Source: Frankia casuarinae (GTDB lineage Bacteria; Actinomycetota; Actinomycetes; Frankiales; Frankiaceae). Taken from it: a stretch of DNA of 64,000 nucleotides. The stretch lies in NCBI RefSeq assembly GCF_000013345.1, contig NC_007777.1, positions 4,898,001-4,962,000 of the forward strand. The letters run 5' to 3'. The position numbers and the translations under genes were made by a program. The notes under the pieces are model-generated. The model saw only the letters and a list, made by a program, of their open reading frames with translations, made no database searches and was not told the DNA's origin. Of the stretch, positions 7,942-17,120 are shown piece after piece (positions within the stretch are counted from its first letter, which is position 1; each line of letters starts with the position of its first letter).

Positions 7942-8915
7942 CGGACTTCCCGCTCCTCGGTGGAGGATACGGGCGCCGCCGCGCCGGCCAGCGTCCGGCG
8001 GCTATTGGCCCCCAACGCGTCCCGGAGGTAGCGGCGTCCCTCGGCGAGAGAACTGCTCGGGCCGAGCACCGTGCGCAGCGCGTCCGGGTCCAACACGACG
8101 GTGTGTCTCGCCGTGACCGAGTCGGGCCCGTCCGGCACCCGATGGAAGATCCACACCCCGCTGTGCCCGAGAAGCGTCGAGGGTGGCCGGGTCTGCTTGT
8201 AGGCGATTCTGTCGTTCGCCAGGCACACCCGCACCGACCGGGTGGTGTGCGTCGACCCGTCATCGCCGCTGACCGTGTCCATCTCCAACTGTTGGATGCC
8301 CGGCATCTCCTCGGTGAGCACCACACGGCGAACGTGCGGGAGCTGATCCGGCCAGCGGTCCGCCCGGTCGATGAAGTCGTACGCCTCCTCGGCCGACCCG
8401 GTGAGCTCGACGGTGTCCTCGAAGGTGAAGACGACTTCCGCGACCGGATGACCGAGCTCCGCCACCCGGCGCAACGCCGCCAACTCTTCGACGCTGTTGC
8501 GTTCCAGGGCCGCACTGATCCACTGGACGGCAGCGGCGTCGTCGTCCACCGCGGTGAACTCGTGGTCCAGGATCACCTCGGTGCGGCCACCGGGCAAGGG
8601 CAGGACCTGCCAGCGTCCGCTCATCGCCGCCACCGGTGGCTGGCTCCGTTCCTGGCGGAAGCCGATCGTCCGCAGGTGCCGGTCGACCTCACGCCGCGAC
8701 GTCCACGTCTTGACCTCGCCGCCGACCAGGGCCCAGAGCTGGAAGTGTTCCTCGCTCTCCGTACGCTCGAGGTAGCGCAAGAAGATGTTCGGACCGAAGA
8801 TCGCCGGCCACCGTTCAGCCTCGGTGAGCAGTTCGAAGACCAGGTCCGCCGGGGCCGCCACCACTTCTCGATGCGATGTCCGGTGCTTCGTAGGCACAGT
8901 AGGCGCACCCTTCAC
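7938..8915 (-). CDS. di-domain aromatase/cyclase
   Basis: 325 residues with two START/SRPBCC-type halves (about 10-150 and 165-310), the architecture of ActVII-class enzymes that dehydrate and aromatise the first ring of a C9-reduced chain. The first half carries ELLTEAERWPAIFGP; the second carries AYDFIDRADRWPDQLPH. I place the start at GTG 8915, which overlaps the ACP stop in GTGA, rather than at longer in-frame starts that would run through the ACP gene. Two further homologues exist in the window (46351-47307 and 52607-53554). Confidence 0.88.
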   Translation of the reverse strand: MKGAPTVPTKHRTSHREVVAAPADLVFELLTEAERWPAIFGPNIFLRYLERTESEEHFQLWALVGGEVKTWTSRREVDRHLRTIGFRQERSQPPVAAMSGRWQVLPLPGGRTEVILDHEFTAVDDDAAAVQWISAALERNSVEELAALRRVAELGHPVAEVVFTFEDTVELTGSAEEAYDFIDRADRWPDQLPHVRRVVLTEEMPGIQQLEMDTVSGDDGSTHTTRSVRVCLANDRIAYKQTRPPSTLLGHSGVWIFHRVPDGPDSVTARHTVVLDPDALRTVLGPSSSLAEGRRYLRDALGANSRRTLAGAAAPVSSTEEREVR

Positions 8916-9175
8916 GACGTCTGCCGCAGCCGCTCGGCGCTGTTGACGGCGGCGAGCACGGCCTCCGGCGTACGCAGCTCCATGACCTGCTCGTCCGGCA
9001 ACACGATGCCGTAGCGGCGCTGGATCTCGGCGGCGAGCTCCAGCAGGGCGAGCGAGTCGTAGCCGAGTTCGGTGAACTCCTGGACGGCGAAGTCGCCGTC
9101 CAGGGTTCCGCTGTCGTCGGCGCCGGAGTTCTCGACCAGAATCTTTTTCAGGTCCTCGAGGGTTATCAGAGACAT
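8912..9175 (-). CDS. type II polyketide acyl carrier protein
   Basis: 87 residues. The phosphopantetheine site LGYDSL is present, with Ser41 as the attachment residue. The length and the position between CLF and aromatase/cyclase are those of a minimal PKS. Its stop overlaps the start of the aromatase/cyclase. There is a 75-bp gap to the CLF gene upstream, with a plausible ribosome site (AAGGGAAAGAC) in front of the ATG. Confidence 0.92.
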   Translation of the reverse strand: MSLITLEDLKKILVENSGADDSGTLDGDFAVQEFTELGYDSLALLELAAEIQRRYGIVLPDEQVMELRTPEAVLAAVNSAERLRQTS

Positions 9176-9250
9176 GTCTTTCCCTTCGTGAGAGTGCGCG
9201 CGCTTGACCTGATCGGTGACTGGCGTGTGCCGGTGTCCGCGAGGATCTGG

Positions 9251-10453
9251 TCAGGCACGGACGACGACGGCGGAATTGAAGCCCCACCGGCCACGGGCCA
9301 GCACCAGCGCGACGGTCATGTTCCGCTCGCGCGGGGCGTTCTGAACGAGATCGATCCGATGTCCAGCGGCGACCTGCGCGTCGTGTGGGGTCGGCGGGAT
9401 CACGCCCTCGCGCAGGGCCAGACAGGCGGTGACGACGTCGAGGGGGCCGCCGCCCGAGAAGAGCCGCCCGGTCCCGGCCTTGGGGGCGGTAACGGGCACC
9501 CCGTAGGGGCCGAACAGCCCGGTCACCGCCTCGGCCTCCGCACGGTCGAGCTCGGCGGTGCCGGCGGCGTCGGCGAAGACGACCCCCACGTCGGCGGTCG
9601 TGACCCCGGCGTCCTCGAGGGCCAGTTCCGCGGTCCTGCGCAAGCCCGGCGGTCGGCCCGACCCCGGGGCGGGGTCGAAGGTCGCCGCATACCCGGCGAT
9701 CTCGCCGTACCGGGAGCGGTCCCCGCGCCCGTCCAGGCTCTCGCCGCCCTCCAGGACGAGGATCGCACCGCCCTCACCCGGGACGTGCCCGGAGGCCGCC
9801 GCGGCGAACGGCAGATACGCCTGCCCCGGATCATCCGTGGTGCTCACCGTGCCGCTGGAGAGATGCGCGCCCCGGCCCCACGGGCCGAGTGCGGAGTCGA
9901 CGCCGCCGGAGATCACCAGGGGCGTGCCCCGTCGGATCGCCCGGCGGGCGTAGCCGATGGCGTCCAGCCCGCCTGCCTGCTCGCCGACGAGCGCCGTGCC
10001 CGGTCCGCGCAGGCCGTGCCGAATGGACACCTGTCCCGTCGTCACGGCGTAGAACCAGGCGAACGACTCGTAGACGCTGACGTGCTGGGGTCCGTCGTGC
10101 CACAACTTGTCGAACTCGCGGTGGGTGAAGTCGAAGCCGCCGCAGGCATTCGACGTCATGACGCCCATGTCGTACTCGTCCCGATCGTCGGGGCGCACAC
10201 CCGCGTCGTTGATTGCCCAGTCGGCCGCGGTGAGCGCCAGCCGGGTAGAGACGTCGGTCTGGGGCAGCAACCGGCCCGGAAGGTGCCGGGCGGCATCGAA
10301 GCCGGTGATCCGGCCGGCGAGCGCCCCGACATGCCGGTCGTCGAATCTCGAGATGCCGGAGCGCCCCGCTAGCGTCGCCGCCCAGTACTCCGCGATACCC
10401 AGCCCGGTCGGCGCGACCACGCCGACTCCGGTGACGAAGACCCGCTGCGTCAT
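9251..10453 (-). CDS. chain length factor (ketosynthase beta subunit)
   Basis: 400 residues from the ATG at 10453, which overlaps the KSa stop (ATGA). Thiolase fold with the active-site cysteine replaced by glutamine (GEQAGGLDA, Gln159), the hallmark of CLF. It pairs with KSa to set chain length. The in-frame extension upstream of 10453 is only read-through of the KSa region. A beheaded homologue occurs at 50292-51176 and differs clearly in sequence, so the two are not a recent duplication. Confidence 0.93.
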   Translation of the reverse strand: MTQRVFVTGVGVVAPTGLGIAEYWAATLAGRSGISRFDDRHVGALAGRITGFDAARHLPGRLLPQTDVSTRLALTAADWAINDAGVRPDDRDEYDMGVMTSNACGGFDFTHREFDKLWHDGPQHVSVYESFAWFYAVTTGQVSIRHGLRGPGTALVGEQAGGLDAIGYARRAIRRGTPLVISGGVDSALGPWGRGAHLSSGTVSTTDDPGQAYLPFAAAASGHVPGEGGAILVLEGGESLDGRGDRSRYGEIAGYAATFDPAPGSGRPPGLRRTAELALEDAGVTTADVGVVFADAAGTAELDRAEAEAVTGLFGPYGVPVTAPKAGTGRLFSGGGPLDVVTACLALREGVIPPTPHDAQVAAGHRIDLVQNAPRERNMTVALVLARGRWGFNSAVVVRA

Positions 10454-11724
10454 GCTGCCCGTCCTCCGGGCTGACGAAGCACCATTGCGCTCTGAAACCC
10501 GCCGAACCCGCTGCCGATCGTCAGCACCGTGTCGAGGGTGGCCTCCCGGGCCACGCGCGGCACGTAGTCTAGGTCGCATTGGGGGTCCGGCAGCCGTAGG
10601 TTCGCGGTCGGGGGGATGACGCTGTACCGCAAGGCGAGAGCGCAGGCGGCCACCTCGATGGACCCGATCGCGCCCAGGGAATGGCCCACCATCGACTTGA
10701 TCGAGCTGATCGGCACCCGACGCGCGTGCTCACCGAGGCTGGCCTTGACCGCCGCTGTCTCGTGTAGATCGTTCTGTCTGGTACCCGAGCCGTGCGCGTT
10801 GACGTAGTCCACGTCCGACGGATCGAGCCGGGACTGGGCGAGCGCGGTGCGGATCGCCTCGGCCATCTCCCTGCCGTCCGGCTTCAGACCGGTCATGTGG
10901 AAGGCGTTCAACCGGGTGGCGTACCCGGTGACCTCAGCGTAGATCTCGGCGTTGCGACGCCGGGCGTGCTCGTACTCCTCGAGCACGAACATGGCGCAGC
11001 CCTCGGCGAGGACAAAGCCGTTGCGCGATCGGTCGAACGGGCGCGAGGCCGTCGCCGGTTCGTCGTTGTACGACGTGGTGGCTTTGATGGCGTCGAAGCA
11101 CGCCAGCACGATGGGTGAGATCGGAGTGTCTGTCGCGCCCGCTGCCATCACATCCACTACGCCGTCCTCGATGAGGTGCAGCGCGTGGCCGATCGCGTCC
11201 AATCCGGAGGTGCACCCGTCGGAGACCATGGTGACCGGGCCCTCCGCGCCGACGGTCCAGGCCACCTCGGCCGCCATCACGCTGGGCACCATGTGATCGA
11301 ACATGTGCGGCGTCAGGTGCCGGGTGTCCATCTCGCGGGTTCGGCCGCTGTCGAACAGCACGAGGTACTCGGCTTCCAGAGAGGTAGCCGCCGCGACAGC
11401 GCTGCCGAGGCTCACCCCGATCCGGTGGGGTTCCACCCGGTCCAGCTCCAGACCGCTGTCCTCGACCGCGTCGCGGGTGCAGACCACCGCGAACTGGGCC
11501 GCCCGGTCCATCCGGCGGATCTGCCGTGGGGTCAGCCCTTCGGCCTGGGCATCGAAGTCGACCTCACCGGCCACCTGGCTGCGGAACGGCCCCGCATCGA
11601 AGAAGGAAATCCGCCGGGTCGCGGTCCGGCCGGCCGTCAGAAGGTTCCAGAAGTTCTTGGCTCCTCCGCCACCGGGTGCGCGTACTCCGATCCCGGTGAT
11701 CACCACGCGCCGGTTCGGTTTCAT
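10450..11724 (-). CDS. ketosynthase alpha subunit
   Basis: 424 residues from the ATG at 11724, chosen for its strong ribosome site (GGGGAAAGGAATTC before ATG) over a GTG at 11751. The catalytic set is intact: Cys171 in SDGCTSGLDA, His311 in VNAHGSGT, Lys343 and His348 in SIKSMVGHSLG. With CLF and ACP it forms the minimal PKS that makes the poly-beta-ketone chain. It is the only KSa in the window; the second polyketide set has lost its own. Confidence 0.95.
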   Translation of the reverse strand: MKPNRRVVITGIGVRAPGGGGAKNFWNLLTAGRTATRRISFFDAGPFRSQVAGEVDFDAQAEGLTPRQIRRMDRAAQFAVVCTRDAVEDSGLELDRVEPHRIGVSLGSAVAAATSLEAEYLVLFDSGRTREMDTRHLTPHMFDHMVPSVMAAEVAWTVGAEGPVTMVSDGCTSGLDAIGHALHLIEDGVVDVMAAGATDTPISPIVLACFDAIKATTSYNDEPATASRPFDRSRNGFVLAEGCAMFVLEEYEHARRRNAEIYAEVTGYATRLNAFHMTGLKPDGREMAEAIRTALAQSRLDPSDVDYVNAHGSGTRQNDLHETAAVKASLGEHARRVPISSIKSMVGHSLGAIGSIEVAACALALRYSVIPPTANLRLPDPQCDLDYVPRVAREATLDTVLTIGSGFGGFQSAMVLRQPGGRAA

Positions 11725-11747
11725 GAATTCCTTTCCCCGTGGAGTAG

Positions 11748-12893
11748 TCACCTGTCGTTCACCGCCTCCGCCGCATGGCGGGCGAAGCCACCCGCCCGCG
11801 CGGCGAACTGGAGACCGCTGTGGCCCGCCCCGCAGACGACGTCCCGCCAGAACCGTCCGAGATCCTCGCCGTCGGCCTGCCCTCGGCTACCCGAGCCACG
11901 CATCAGCCGGTCCACCGCAGCGGAGAGATACTCCGCGGCCAGCGCGCAGTCCCGACCGTTACGGGACTCCTCGTAGGGCGTCACCGCGCCCTCGTCGAGC
12001 ACCTGCGCCACCCGTTCCAGGAGCAGGCCCGCCGTGTCGATCTCCCCGCCGGAACGGGCCAGCACCATGTCGTACGCCAGCCGGTCCACCGGGCCGGATA
12101 TGGCCGGGCCGGGCCGCTGCAACTTCGGTCCGATCAGCGACCACCACCGGTGCAGGGCGCCGCGGGCCGCCCCGAGCAGTGGACCGGTGAGAGTAAGGCC
12201 GTTGGCCGCCTTCATCGGTACCTGATGGCAGGGCGCGTCCTCCCCGGGAGCTGGCCCGTCGGCGAGCACCCGCAGGGACACCGAGTGGGACGCCGGAACC
12301 CGCACGTCGTCAAGAACGAGCGTGTTGCTGCCGGTGGCACGCATGCCCACGTTGAACCACGTCGGTTCGATCCGGTACGCCGGCCGCGGCACCGCGAAGA
12401 ACCGGTACTCGTCCCGGCCGTCACGGACCGCCCGGGCGCACACCAGGGCCCAGTCCGAGTGGTCGACGCCGCTCACGTACGGCCACTGCCCGTTGAGCCG
12501 CCACGAGTCGCCCCCCGCAGCCGCCTCTCCCCCGGGCATCAGCCCCGCGACGATCAAGGCGTCCGGGCCGCCGGCCCAGACGGCAGCGCGGCCCGCTTCC
12601 GGAAGATAGGCTGCCATCCGGGCGGCCGCGGCGATCAGTGACGCCACCCAGGCCGTCGAGGCGCAGGACGCGCCGATGGTGGCCACGGCGGGCAGCAGAG
12701 CACCGAAGGTGCCACTGTCCCCCCCGTACCGCGTGGGCACGAAGTGCCGGGCGAACCCCGCGGCGAGCACGGAGTCGATCGACGCACGCGGGAGTCGCCG
12801 GTCGGTCTCCGCCTCACGCACGTGCTTGGCGGCCGACACCGCCGCCACCTCCGCCGCCGCCTGCAGAGTGGAACCGGCCGTGGTCAGCTTCAT
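11748..12893 (-). CDS. flavin-dependent monooxygenase, acyl-CoA dehydrogenase fold (ActVA-5-like)
   Basis: 381 residues of the acyl-CoA dehydrogenase-like group D monooxygenases (HpaB/ActVA-ORF5 type). Typical segments are GFARHFVPTRYGG, the mid-protein WRLNGQWPYVSGVDHSDW and GMRATGSNTLVLDDVRVP. In aromatic polyketide pathways these use reduced flavin from a separate reductase to hydroxylate the aromatic core. The matching reductase gene at 37113-37481 is truncated, so this enzyme would need another FMNH2 source. It lies between KR and KSa in the operon. A homologue lies at 45150-46283. Confidence 0.82.
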   Translation of the reverse strand: MKLTTAGSTLQAAAEVAAVSAAKHVREAETDRRLPRASIDSVLAAGFARHFVPTRYGGDSGTFGALLPAVATIGASCASTAWVASLIAAAARMAAYLPEAGRAAVWAGGPDALIVAGLMPGGEAAAGGDSWRLNGQWPYVSGVDHSDWALVCARAVRDGRDEYRFFAVPRPAYRIEPTWFNVGMRATGSNTLVLDDVRVPASHSVSLRVLADGPAPGEDAPCHQVPMKAANGLTLTGPLLGAARGALHRWWSLIGPKLQRPGPAISGPVDRLAYDMVLARSGGEIDTAGLLLERVAQVLDEGAVTPYEESRNGRDCALAAEYLSAAVDRLMRGSGSRGQADGEDLGRFWRDVVCGAGHSGLQFAARAGGFARHAAEAVNDR

Positions 12894-12922
12894 GTCTGCC
12901 TCCGGTGGTACGGCACTGGACC

Positions 12923-13708
12923 TCAGTAGTTGCCGAGACCGCCGCAGACGTTGATTGCCTGGGCGGTCACGGCGGCAGCCTCGTCACTGACGAGGTACTC
13001 GACCATCGCGGCGACCTCGTCCGGCCGGACATAGCGGCCGATCGGGACACGCGCGGTCACCCGGTCGTGCGCCTCGGCCTCGGTGACGCCCCAGAGCTTG
13101 GCGTAGGTCCCACGGACGGTCTGTGCCATGGGCGTCTCGACGAAGCCGGGGCAGACCGCGTTCATGGTGACGCCGGTCTTGGCCAGTTCCAGGCCCCATG
13201 CCTTGGTCAGGCCCACCACACCGTGCTTCGCGGCCGAATATGGTGCGCCGTTCTGCACTCCCTGCTTGCCCCCTGTGGAGGCGATGTTGATGATTCGCCC
13301 GCCCGCCCGGCCGGCCAGGCCACCGGCGCGCAGCGCTTCCCGGGTGACGATGAAGACGCTGTTGAGGTTGGTGTTGATGACGTCAAGCCACAGCTCGTCG
13401 GCGATCTCCGCGGTGACGCCGCCGCCGCTGCGTCCGGCATTGTTGACCAGAATGTCCAGCGGCCCGAACCGGTCGACGACCGCGCAGATCAGATCGGTGA
13501 CCTGCGTCCCGTCCGTGACGTCGCAGGCCCGGCCGTCCACGGCGAGGTTCTGTTCCTGTAGTGACTTCACCGTCGCGGCCACATTGTCAGCCGATCGCGC
13601 GCAGAGGTACACCCGGGCGCCGCGACGCGCGAGCCGGGTGGCAATCTCCAGTCCGATACCGCTGGTGGCACCGGTGACCAATGCCACCGGCTGGCTCTGC
13701 TGGCTCAT
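12923..13708 (-). CDS. polyketide C9-type ketoreductase (SDR)
   Basis: 261 residues from the ATG at 13708, with ribosome site ATCGGAGGAAAC. The cofactor motif TGATSGIG (residues 12-19) and the catalytic Ser144, Tyr157 and Lys161 fall at the same numbers as in ActIII, and the C-terminus INVCGGLGNY is typical. It reduces the ketone at C9 of the nascent chain. It is the first gene of the minus-strand operon; the plus-strand genes start 193 bp away. A homologue at 47360-49881 is split by IS66. Confidence 0.93.
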   Translation of the reverse strand: MSQQSQPVALVTGATSGIGLEIATRLARRGARVYLCARSADNVAATVKSLQEQNLAVDGRACDVTDGTQVTDLICAVVDRFGPLDILVNNAGRSGGGVTAEIADELWLDVINTNLNSVFIVTREALRAGGLAGRAGGRIINIASTGGKQGVQNGAPYSAAKHGVVGLTKAWGLELAKTGVTMNAVCPGFVETPMAQTVRGTYAKLWGVTEAEAHDRVTARVPIGRYVRPDEVAAMVEYLVSDEAAAVTAQAINVCGGLGNY

Positions 13709-13900
13709 GTTTCCTCCGATGACTCCGCCATGGTCGGCCGACCCCGACATTGCGGCAGCCCTCTCGAAACGCGGTCGAGCCGTCGTGGAGCACCGGATGG
13801 GCCGCCGGGCGGCCGTTTCGAGTGCCTCTCAACCCACTCGCATTAGTTTCGCCGCAGCCCGGACCGCGGCCCGGCCGCGGGTCATCAGGAGAGGAAGCCA
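13709..13900. promoter_or_regulatory. divergent promoter region of intact polyketide module
   Basis: The 192 bp between the KR start and the NTF2-like gene must hold promoters for both operons. Ribosome sites are clear on both sides. I see no strong palindrome and no copy of the TetR-type operator found at 40446 and 55287. Confidence 0.5.
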
Positions 13901-14350
13901 ATGTCCGCCACCGCGATCAGCACCGATGTCTACACGCAGGTCCAGCAGTTCTACGCCCGGCAGATGCACGCGCTCGATGCCTGCCGCTTCGACGAGTACG
14001 CGGCCACCTTCACCGAGGACGGCGAGTTCAGCCACACGCCGGGGCGGCCCGCGGCCCACACCCGGGACGGCATCGCACGCGAGCTGCGGGCTTTCCACGA
14101 GGAGCGTTTCGCCACCGAGCCGGTGCAGCGCCGCCACTGGTTCAACATGATCCACCTGATCGAGGCCCCGGACGGGAGCCTGCGGTCCACCTTCTACGTG
14201 CTCGTGGTGACCAGCCGTCCCGGTGAGCGCCAGCCCGAGATCGCGCCCAGTTGCGTTGTCCACGACGTGCTGATCCGCGCGGACGGGGGGCTACTCAACC
14301 GGTCCCGGCGGGTCGAGCACGACTACCTGCTTGACCTCAAGCGCACTTGA
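13901..14350 (+). CDS. SnoaL/NTF2-like polyketide tailoring protein
   Basis: 149 residues of the NTF2-like fold: LYxQVQQFYARQMHALDAC-type head, FTEDGEFSH strand and a C-terminal RVEHDYLLDL. Family members in aromatic polyketide clusters act as cyclases, hydroxylase partners or isomerases; the actual reaction cannot be assigned. The ATG follows CAGGAGAGGAAGCC. Two more members are at 39860-40318 and 44653-45105. First gene of the plus-strand operon. Confidence 0.8.
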   Translation: MSATAISTDVYTQVQQFYARQMHALDACRFDEYAATFTEDGEFSHTPGRPAAHTRDGIARELRAFHEERFATEPVQRRHWFNMIHLIEAPDGSLRSTFYVLVVTSRPGERQPEIAPSCVVHDVLIRADGGLLNRSRRVEHDYLLDLKRT

Positions 14351-14418
14351 GATTGCAGGCTGTTTCTGACGTCCCCGGCCCTGATGGGCCGGCGTCGGAA
14401 CATCCGGAGAGGAGATCC

Positions 14419-15333
14419 ATGCGGGCCGCGGCATTCTACACCTTCGGTGGTCCGGAGGTGCTACAGGTGGTCGAGGTTGCCACACCCGAAGCTGGGCCGG
14501 GAGAGGTTCGGGTCCGAGTCGAGGCGGCGGGCGTGCAAGCGTACGACTCGTCGGTACGGTCCGGCTGGACACCGCCGGGGCAGACCCTGCGGTTCCCGCA
14601 GATAGTCGGCAACGACTTCGCCGGTGTCGTCGACGAGATCGGCACCGGCGTCACAGACTTCCGGATCGGCGACGAGGTGCTCGGCTGGGCCATGCTCGCC
14701 AGCTGCGCCGAGTACGTCGTCGTCCCTCCAGAGCAGGTCGTCTCCAAGCCGTCCGGGATGACCTGGCCGCAGGCGGGCACCCTGTCGGCGTCGGCGCAGA
14801 CCGCACACACCGCGCTGGACGAACTGAAGGTCAGCGTCGGCGACACTCTGCTGATCCACGGCGCCTCCGGCGGCGTCGGAACGGTCGCGGTGCAGCTGGC
14901 CCTGGCCGCGGGCGCGACGGTGATCGGAACGGCCGGCCCGGCGAACCAGGACTACCTGCGCTCGCTGGGGGCCACACCGACCACCTACGGCGACGGACTG
15001 GTCGACCGCGTGCGAGCCCTGGCACCCGGTGGTGTCGACGTCGCCCTGGACGCCGCGGGCGGCGCGGCCCTGGATGCCTGCCTCGAGGTGGTCGCCGACC
15101 GGAGCCGGATCGGCACCCTGGTGGATTTCGCCCGGGCGGACGAGCTCGGCGTACGATTCCTGCGCAGCCAGCGCTCGGGTCAGCGGCTACGGGCGATCAC
15201 CGACCTGTACCGCGCCGGGCGACTGACGCTGACCGTGTCGGAGGTCTTCCCACTGGACCGGATCGCCGACGCGCACCGTCGGATCGACACCGGCCATGCC
15301 CGCGGCAAGACCGCCGTCCTGCTCCGGGGGTGA
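14419..15333 (+). CDS. quinone oxidoreductase-like medium-chain reductase (putative enoyl reductase)
   Basis: 304 residues from the ATG at 14419, with ribosome site GGAGAGGAGATCC; the upstream in-frame extension is not needed. The zinc-free MDR/zeta-crystallin pattern is clear: a nucleotide motif HGASGGVGTVAVQLA near residue 150 and the conserved GNDFAGVV. In benzoisochromanequinone pathways an enzyme of this family (ActVI-ORF2) reduces an enol/ene in the pyran ring; this is the likely analogue, by inference. Its stop overlaps the GTG of the next gene. Confidence 0.78.
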   Translation: MRAAAFYTFGGPEVLQVVEVATPEAGPGEVRVRVEAAGVQAYDSSVRSGWTPPGQTLRFPQIVGNDFAGVVDEIGTGVTDFRIGDEVLGWAMLASCAEYVVVPPEQVVSKPSGMTWPQAGTLSASAQTAHTALDELKVSVGDTLLIHGASGGVGTVAVQLALAAGATVIGTAGPANQDYLRSLGATPTTYGDGLVDRVRALAPGGVDVALDAAGGAALDACLEVVADRSRIGTLVDFARADELGVRFLRSQRSGQRLRAITDLYRAGRLTLTVSEVFPLDRIADAHRRIDTGHARGKTAVLLRG

Positions 15334-15967
15334 GCGGCGTGCTGATCGAGGTCTTCTACGACGTGCTGTGCCCCTGGTGCTACATCGGTAAGCACCGGCT
15401 GCGGCGGGTCCTGACGGATTTTCCCGGCCGCGACGAGGTTCGACTGCGGTGGCGCAGCTATCAGTTGTCACCGGACGAGGGGCGCATCCCTGGCCCGACC
15501 GCCGCCGAGGCGATGGCCACATGGACCGCACCGGACCAGCTGCCCGTGCGGCTGGCCCTGATCGAGCAGCTCGGCACGGACCTGGGCTTGGCTATCGACC
15601 TCGACAAAGCGCGTCCCGTCAACACTTTCGACGCGCATCGGCTGACCCATTTCGCGGCCGACCATGAGCGGGCCGATGCGCTCGTCGAGGCGCTGCTGCG
15701 GGCCTACCAGGCGGAGGGGCGGAACGTCGCCGACCACCTCGTCCTGCTGGAGTTGGCGCACGAGGTGGGCCTGCCCGAGGAGGAGACGGGCGCGGTGCTC
15801 GCCGGTGACCGCTACGCCGACGCCGTCATCGCCGATCAGCGCCGCGCCGCCGAGTTGCGGGTGAGCGGCGTGCCGACGCTCGTCGTCGACGGCGGCCGGC
15901 CGTTCTCGGGCATGCAGCCGCCGGAGATGGTCCGCGCCGAGTTGGACCGTGCCGCAGCGGCCTCCAG
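15330..15967 (+). pseudogene. FrnE/DsbA-like thioredoxin-fold oxidoreductase, 3' end replaced by IS6
   Basis: The GTG start overlaps the previous stop (GTGA). CPWC redox motif near residue 13, a DsbA-like helical insertion and the cis-proline segment VSGVPTLVVDGG follow. The frame reaches ELDRAAAAS at the IS6 left end (15968) and then runs about 20 codons into the IS. FrnE-type proteins are 210-240 residues, so nearly the whole protein is present and it may still fold. In polyketide clusters such proteins are oxidoreductases or isomerases of unproven substrate. Confidence 0.75.
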
Positions 15968-16793
15968 GGCACTGTTGCATCGGCGGAGTCCGTTGTCCCA
16001 CGGCCGCCGTCCGGTCATGATCGAGTGATGCGTCGGCGTCGTGCCTGTCCACCGGTCCCAGTGTCGGAGTTCGCCGGCTTCCGGTTCCCACCCGAGGTGA
16101 TCGTCCTCGCCGTCCGCTGGTATCTGCGGTACGCGCTGTCCTACCGGGATGTCGAGGAGCTCCTCGCGGAACGCGGCCTCGAGGTTGATCACGTCACGGT
16201 GTACCGGTGGGTGCGGCGCTTCACGCCCCTGCTGGTCGACGCGGCCCGGCCGTGCCGGCACCGGCCCGGTGACAGGTGGTTCGTGGATGAAACCTACGTC
16301 AAGGTCTCCGGCCGGTGGACGTACGTGTACCGGGCTGTTGACCAGCACGGGCAGGTCATCGACGTCCTGGCCAGCACCCACCGCGACCAGGCCGCCGCCC
16401 GACGCTTCTTCGCCCGGGCGCTGACGCACGGGCGCCGCCCGGTCGAGGTCACTACGGACAAGGCCGCGGTCTACCCGCGGGTCCTCGACGAGCTACTCCC
16501 TGGGGCCTGTCATGTCGACGCCGCCCGGGAGAACAACCGGATCGAAACCGACCACGGCCGGTTGAAAGCACGGATCCGGCCGATGCGCGGACTGAAACGC
16601 CTCCGCTCCGTCCAGACCGTCAGCGCCGGACACGCCTTGGTCCAGAACATCCGCCGCGGCCACTACGAACTCGGAATCGACAGCAGCCCGCACCTGAGGT
16701 TGGCAGCCGCGTTCACCGAACTCGCCGCAGCCCTCTGACCAGCAGACATCCGGCCCGTTGGCATACCCAGCTTCCCCATAATGCAACAGCGCC
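15968..16793 (+). mobile_element. IS6-family insertion sequence, copy A
   Basis: 826 bp with terminal repeats GGCACTGTTGCAT and GGCGCTGTTGCAT (inverted). The flanking octamers GCCTCCAG and TGTAACAG do not match, so there is no target duplication; IS6 elements often lose it through cointegrates or adjacent deletions. Confidence 0.88.
16028..16738 (+). CDS. IS6-family transposase (copy A)
   Basis: 236 residues, full length for the family. N-terminal segment FRFPPEVIVLAVRWYLRY, then the catalytic triad in FVDETYVKV (D), TTDKAAVYP (D) and ENNRIETDHGRLK (E). A GTG codon directly before the ATG could also serve. It differs from copy B at many residues, so the two are old independent insertions. 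Intact and possibly active. Confidence 0.92.
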   Translation: MRRRRACPPVPVSEFAGFRFPPEVIVLAVRWYLRYALSYRDVEELLAERGLEVDHVTVYRWVRRFTPLLVDAARPCRHRPGDRWFVDETYVKVSGRWTYVYRAVDQHGQVIDVLASTHRDQAAARRFFARALTHGRRPVEVTTDKAAVYPRVLDELLPGACHVDAARENNRIETDHGRLKARIRPMRGLKRLRSVQTVSAGHALVQNIRRGHYELGIDSSPHLRLAAAFTELAAAL

Positions 16794-16845
16794 TGTAACA
16801 GTGCCGATGCCGCGCCGTACCGGAGCATCCGCGCACCGACACGCA

Positions 16846-16863
16846 GGTAGCACAAGTGCTACC
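16846..16863. promoter_or_regulatory. perfect palindrome, toxin-antitoxin operator
   Basis: GGTAGCAC, two bases, GTGCTACC: an 18-bp palindrome 9 bp before the antitoxin start. Antitoxins of the Phd family normally bind such sites and repress their own operon. Confidence 0.7.
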
Positions 16864-16871
16864 CTCGGAGG

Positions 16872-17120
16872 GTGGACGAGATAGGGCTTCGAGAGGTCCG
16901 GCAGAACGCCAGCGACCTGGTGCGCCGCGCCCAGGCCGGTGAACGGCTCACCATCACCGTGGCCGGCCGGCCAGCAGCCGTCCTCGGCCCGGTGAGTCCG
17001 CGTACGTGGCGGCGCTGGGACGATCTGGCTGATCTCTTCGCGCAGCCGGAGGACACCGACTGGCCGCAGGACCGCACCCTCGTCGACAATTCCCTCACGG
17101 ATCCCTGGGGGCGCCGATGA
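16872..17120 (+). CDS. Phd/YefM-family antitoxin
   Basis: 82 residues from a GTG. The head EIGLREVRQNASDLVRRAQAGERLTI and the following VAGRPAAVLGP are the standard Phd/YefM DNA-binding and dimerisation domain; the acidic C-terminal third would wrap the toxin. It overlaps the PIN gene by 4 bp (ATGA), the normal antitoxin-first order. The pair sits alone between two IS6 copies facing each other. Confidence 0.88.
   Translation: MDEIGLREVRQNASDLVRRAQAGERLTITVAGRPAAVLGPVSPRTWRRWDDLADLFAQPEDTDWPQDRTLVDNSLTDPWGRR

Noticed and set aside
11725-11751. GTG at 11751 as the KSa start
   Set aside because: The ATG at 11724 has a far better ribosome site and gives the normal N-terminus for the family.
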